This document shows positions 59,705-64,000 of a stretch of 64,000 nt of DNA, piece by piece. The stretch is from contig QANU01008237.1 of NCBI GenBank assembly GCA_003254905.1, positions 594,812 to 658,811 on the forward strand, written 5' to 3'. Below the pieces are notes generated by a model. It did no database searches. It was given only the letters and a program-made list of their open reading frames with translations, and was not told the origin of the DNA. Made by a program: the position numbers and the translations under genes. Every line of letters begins with the position of its first letter. The stretch's first letter is position 1. The DNA is from Nissolia schottii. Its lineage: Eukaryota > Streptophyta > Magnoliopsida > Fabales > Fabaceae.

Positions 59705-62561
59705 AGAAACCCTGAAAATAGCCGTGATGTCTACAACGCCTTCAACCACCGGGTATCAACCCACCCTAACAATTCAATTCTCTCTCTGTTTTTCTTCCTT
59801 TTTTCCTCTCTTCTTATCTCGGATGAAAAACAGAGGAGGTTTTGTTACTCAGAATTCGAATCCGGAAGCGACCCAACATGCAGAGAGGGGGGAAATTTGG
59901 AGCTTTGGGAATGGGGAATGGTTTTATGATGTGGGGGTATGAGAGGTAGAGAAAGGGGGAATGTAACGCTATATATAGAAGATAGATAAGGGAAGAGGGA
60001 AAGAAAGTGTTGTGGCTGTGAATGTGTGTTGTGGAATGGGAATGAACGAACGTGGGGGTGGTCTGAGCCGGGTAGTGGTACAATACAAGAGACAATTATG
60101 AGAGAGAGAGAGAGAGAGAGTTTTTTCTGAAATTCAAAGGGGGTGTGTGGTTTGATTGCTACTTCTTTTTGGAGAAATTCTCTTTTTTTTTTTTTCGGTT
60201 TGCAAAGTATATTTGATGTGTGTTTTAAAATTATTATTAACAATTAATTGTTTAATTTTTATATAATTTTTTAAATATTGTAAATTAAAATGAGCTATTA
60301 ATAGTATTTTTAAAATATATATTAAATATATTTTTAATATATATTTAAAAACATTCAAAAATTTCTATTGATTTGATGATGATGGGTTTTGAGTCGTTTG
60401 ACCGTACACCAATTGGCACTTGCCGGGAAGATGGTCCACGACGGGCGTAACAAGTGGACATGGGCACTGTTAGGTTGTGGTTGGAAATAGATTCTATCAG
60501 TTCCAAAAAAAAAAGGTATCATTATGTTATAAGAAATAAATATTAAAATAATTTAAATAAGTAGAATATTTTTAAAATTAGTAAATTTAAATGTTAGGAT
60601 CATTTTTTTTATAACATAATCAAATATGATATTTTTTAACATGAGATAATTCATTTTTGTTGGAATTAGAGGTATTTGGGATCTTTCTTTAATTTGATTT
60701 GTTGTTAAGAGTGCTCTCAAATTATCAATTGAGGCGATAAAATTCACACATAATATAAATAATAAAAAAAATAACAGTGAGAGATTACATTTAAGAATAA
60801 TTTACAACAAATTAAATTTAGATGATATTTTTAGGATATTTGTGTTTAGGTAGTGCTGAAGCCTCCTAACTCATCTTCCTAAAATCAAAACATGAAGATT
60901 ATATAAATATTACTAATGTGCCTTGACTCACACAAAGTATCCATCAAGTATTAAATCTAATGATTTTCATGAAAAAAAATTAAGTTTAAAAAAAATATAT
61001 AACTTGTGCACAAATAATACACCGTAACAAGTACTCAAGTGATATTTGCTATTGCAATTCCAAAAGAAAGGTATAAAAAAGTATAAACTTGATTCATGCC
61101 AACATTTACCTCTTCAGTTTCATTCTCTAAATCTCGATCAGTGTTCAACTTTTTTACAATCACACTTAAATCTAGTGTCATGTTCATCAATCTCATGTGA
61201 GGATGAGAAAAAAGCCTTCATGCCATCCTCCTCTAAACTGTCAAAACTATTTATAAGCCATTAGTTTTGTAGAATTATTAAATGTCAAAGTGGTTATAGT
61301 TTTTTACTCTCTTGCCCCTGCTACAGGAACTAATAACCAAAATACTCCCGTTTTAAAACATATTACAGGACTACCCCCCTTTCTGCTGACGTGGCAGGAT
61401 TCGCCAACGCGGTTGGTGAATTCAGGTTGAATTCGCCAATTGCGTTGACGAATTTGGGACAAAAAAATTTTGACGGGAAATTCAATATATGTGAAAATCA
61501 TGGTCTTCAGATAAGCTACAAAAATTCAAAAAATAATCTTGCAAAACGGCCAGGACGCTCTTTATCGTGCGCGCGGGGGGTGGGGGAATCCATCGATTTG
61601 GCCTTCGAAGGGTCCAACCGGCTTGGACTCATGCGCGCGAGCCCAACTCCCTTCTCAACTCTTTTTACCAAAACAACAACTACTAAAAGTATATAAGCAC
61701 TTAAAAGGTTTGTGAGCTAACCAATGTGGGACTAGAGTTTTTTGAAATACAAAGCTTATGGCATTGAGCAATTAGATGAGAGCATGTGGGTGAGGTTGTT
61801 TCACTAGTTACGATAGGGGCAACGACTCACGAGACTGCAACGAAGAGGAAGACAACAAGCGTATGTATGTCGAGAGCAGCCCTAGAGTAAGAAGAGGAAG
61901 TCGCGATTGGGTTAATCATGCCACGTGCGTGTGTGTGGCATGTGACTTGCTACATGGTCAAGTTAATTATATGTCAGCAGTTAACTACTTAACATAATAG
62001 CAAATACTAAAACCTTACAAAAAAATTTATGAGGGAAGATTTTTACCAAAAAATTTATGAGGGATAAAACGCAAAATTCAAAATTTATGAGGGATTAAAA
62101 ACATATTTAACCATTTAAAAAATGAGGTATACACTTTAAAAAATAAAAAAGTGTATAGGAAAGTCCCACATCAATTCGGTCATTTTTAACTGTGAGCAAA
62201 GTTAGTCTCTGCGTACTTAGTCACACTTCATAATTACGGTTAAACACATTTTTAGAAGTGTATAGGAAGAGAGAAAGTGACGATAACTGCACTTATGAAG
62301 TGTGGCTAAGCACAGAGTGACTAATTAGGTCGATATTTAAAAACGATAAGGATTAAATTAGACATTTTCTTTTGTTAAACACCAAATTAACTCATTAGTA
62401 ATTTAACAGGGACTAAATTGAACCTCACTATAAAAATTTTAATGATTCGGATTAACACAGATGTATAATTTGTCATGTTAAATTTTTATCAATTGTTAAG
62501 ATTGCATTTTACCCTTTTTTTTAAGGTTTCTCCTTCCGTACCTATCTAATTTGATAAGTAT

Positions 62562-62601
<40 letters not shown>

Positions 62602-64000
62602 TGTCCTTGTGTAATCAAATGGTTGGCTAATAAATTTATAAAATTTAATTTTTTTTAAAATAAAATAAAAATAACATGCAGTACACCTAACAGATAACAA
62701 TTGAGGTTAGAGTACCAATATTCATATTATATAAGAGCCGTGATTATTGCACACCCGATGCACACCTGGGGCAATAATTACCTACAGCGCCTTGGTCCCA
62801 ACAAAACGGCAAAACGTACCCCACTCTCTCAAAACGTGCGTGTGTCACATGCTCTCTCATTAAATCCCTTAGCACCTCAACTGTTCACATTTTGTAGAGA
62901 AGCGTGAAAACCTTTCTTCTCCCACGACATAACCCTCTTGTCTTCATCCCACGAACATCACCCTCTCGTCTTCCTCTCAGTCACTGCTTCTTCTTCCTCC
63001 TTCTTCTACAATCACATTTTTCAACCCTTCCTAGACACAACCATCATGTTATGATAAGACACAATCATTTTATTATAAGAAACCTAACTGTCATTTTATT
63101 TTAGACTTAACCTAATAAATTTGTAAGACATGACCATTATTTATCTTTAGACACAACCATCATGTATGATAATTCACTGAATAATTATCTTCCAACAATG
63201 TGAGTTGGGGTGGCGCCGTCGTAGCATTGTTGAAACTTTCCAACAACTCCATGAACAATAGCTCCTTGCCAAAAAAATTTAGTGGATTCGTCGTCAACGG
63301 CTCCATGAACCAATATCAAAACAGATCAAAATCACATAACAGATCGAGAAATTAAAAAGAACAAGCAACAACGAAACGATAAATCAGAGCAGATCAAAAT
63401 GTAGAGAGAATGAGAAAACGGAGTGGGAGGAGCAGTTATCTCACTGAAGAAGGTGCGTGGTTGGTTAGGGCGAGCAGTTTGCTGACTCAACCGATGGTTT
63501 TAATGAAATAGGATGGGTGTGCAACATGTGTTCAAGCACTAAGTGTGCAAGAATAATTATCCTATAATAAAGGTATTGGAGCAATCCCCTTTTTTTAATC
63601 ACAAATTACGTTAGATTGAAAACTTTCAGATAGATCAGTGGTTATCTTTGTCTTGGAAGTTGGAACAAACAAACATGAAAATTTCTTGCCATGTGAATGA
63701 TCCCTCCTTAGATTCCAAATCTTGTACCGTATTTTTTTACTTTTTATAGTTTTTTTTCCCTTTAATTGGTTAGCTGATATCTCCATCCCCAAGCCGACCA
63801 TAGCAAATCACCGATGTCAAAATTTATTTAAGATTTAAGGGAGTTGAACCTGAAAATAAATAACTTATACACCATGGTAAAGTATACTAGTTATTTTCAA
63901 CTTATTGTTATAAACTTTAGGCCTTGTTATATACTGTTTTTTCAAAAGAAATTAAACATTGAAACTGAAAGCAAAATTTAGATACTTCTTGATTTTGTTT
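59705..64000. repeat. Near-exact duplicate of 53312 to about 57595 (probable alternate haplotype contig)
   Basis: Offset is 6393 bases at the left end and about 6399-6406 further on. Roughly ten differences were noticed over 4.3 kb, including a GA microsatellite four bases longer and a 7-bp ATTTAAG present here but absent near 57432. The first 21 bases (59705-59725) are the first codons of the GGP uORF, cut off by the N. It therefore contains a GGP promoter copy without a gene. Confidence 0.9.
62735..63562. mobile_element. Duplicate of the 828-bp Mutator-like element
   Basis: Same length and ends as 56336-57163; part of the duplicated block, so not an independent insertion. Confidence 0.6.

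Noticed and set aside
1..64000. CRISPR arrays, rRNA, tRNA genes, bacterial-type operons
   Set aside because: None found by eye on either strand; a covariance-model scan would be needed to exclude a tRNA relic.

Overview
The window is plant nuclear DNA. The genes are intron-rich with GT-AG splice sites, the spacers are AT-rich, and there are LTR retrotransposons, a Stowaway-type MITE and plant-only families (STIG1, plant mobile domain, ascorbate-pathway GDP-L-galactose phosphorylase, fused plastid HISN4). The repeat types and protein sequences look like a papilionoid legume; that is inference, and the species is not determined. The exon models below were built by hand from splice signals, reading phase and knowledge of the protein families.

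Layout, left to right: the 5' half of the meiotic gene MSH5 (minus strand, running off the left edge); a probable solo LTR; a plus-strand RAB3GAP1-like gene with intact later exons and a damaged 5' end; a small two-exon gene for a predicted plastid membrane protein (minus); a decayed, internally deleted Ty1/copia element; the 14-exon gene for mitochondrial 2-oxoglutarate dehydrogenase E2 (plus); a single-exon plant-mobile-domain gene (plus); the 19-exon imidazole glycerol phosphate synthase gene HISN4 (minus), which has one GC-AG intron; about 9 kb of repeats (copia gag relic, an AAT/GGT low-complexity tract, a 2.1-kb solo LTR with target duplication, a Mutator-like element with 9-bp target duplication); a BAP31-like gene (plus); a STIG1-like secreted cysteine-rich protein gene (minus); and a complete seven-exon GDP-L-galactose phosphorylase gene (VTC2/GGP type, minus) with a non-AUG upstream ORF in its leader. 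The last 10 kb are repeats.

Five single N characters (42804, 49484, 50556, 58204, 59704) mark contig joins. Two blocks beside them are nearly exact copies of other sequence in the window: 49485-50555 repeats GGP exons 1-4, and 59705-64000 repeats the GGP leader, promoter and upstream region (53312 to about 57595). The few differences look allelic, so I read these as uncollapsed haplotype contigs placed in tandem rather than true duplications. GGP should be counted once.

The genes do not form a pathway or cluster. They serve separate housekeeping roles: meiotic crossover, Rab regulation, TCA cycle, histidine synthesis, ER membrane traffic, secreted signalling and ascorbate synthesis. I found no rRNA, convincing tRNA or CRISPR, and no new multi-gene system. 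The most interesting items are the ascorbate-type uORF, the damaged RAB3GAP1 5' end, the GC-AG intron, the unrecognised plastid protein, and transposon insertions whose empty sites are preserved elsewhere in the window.
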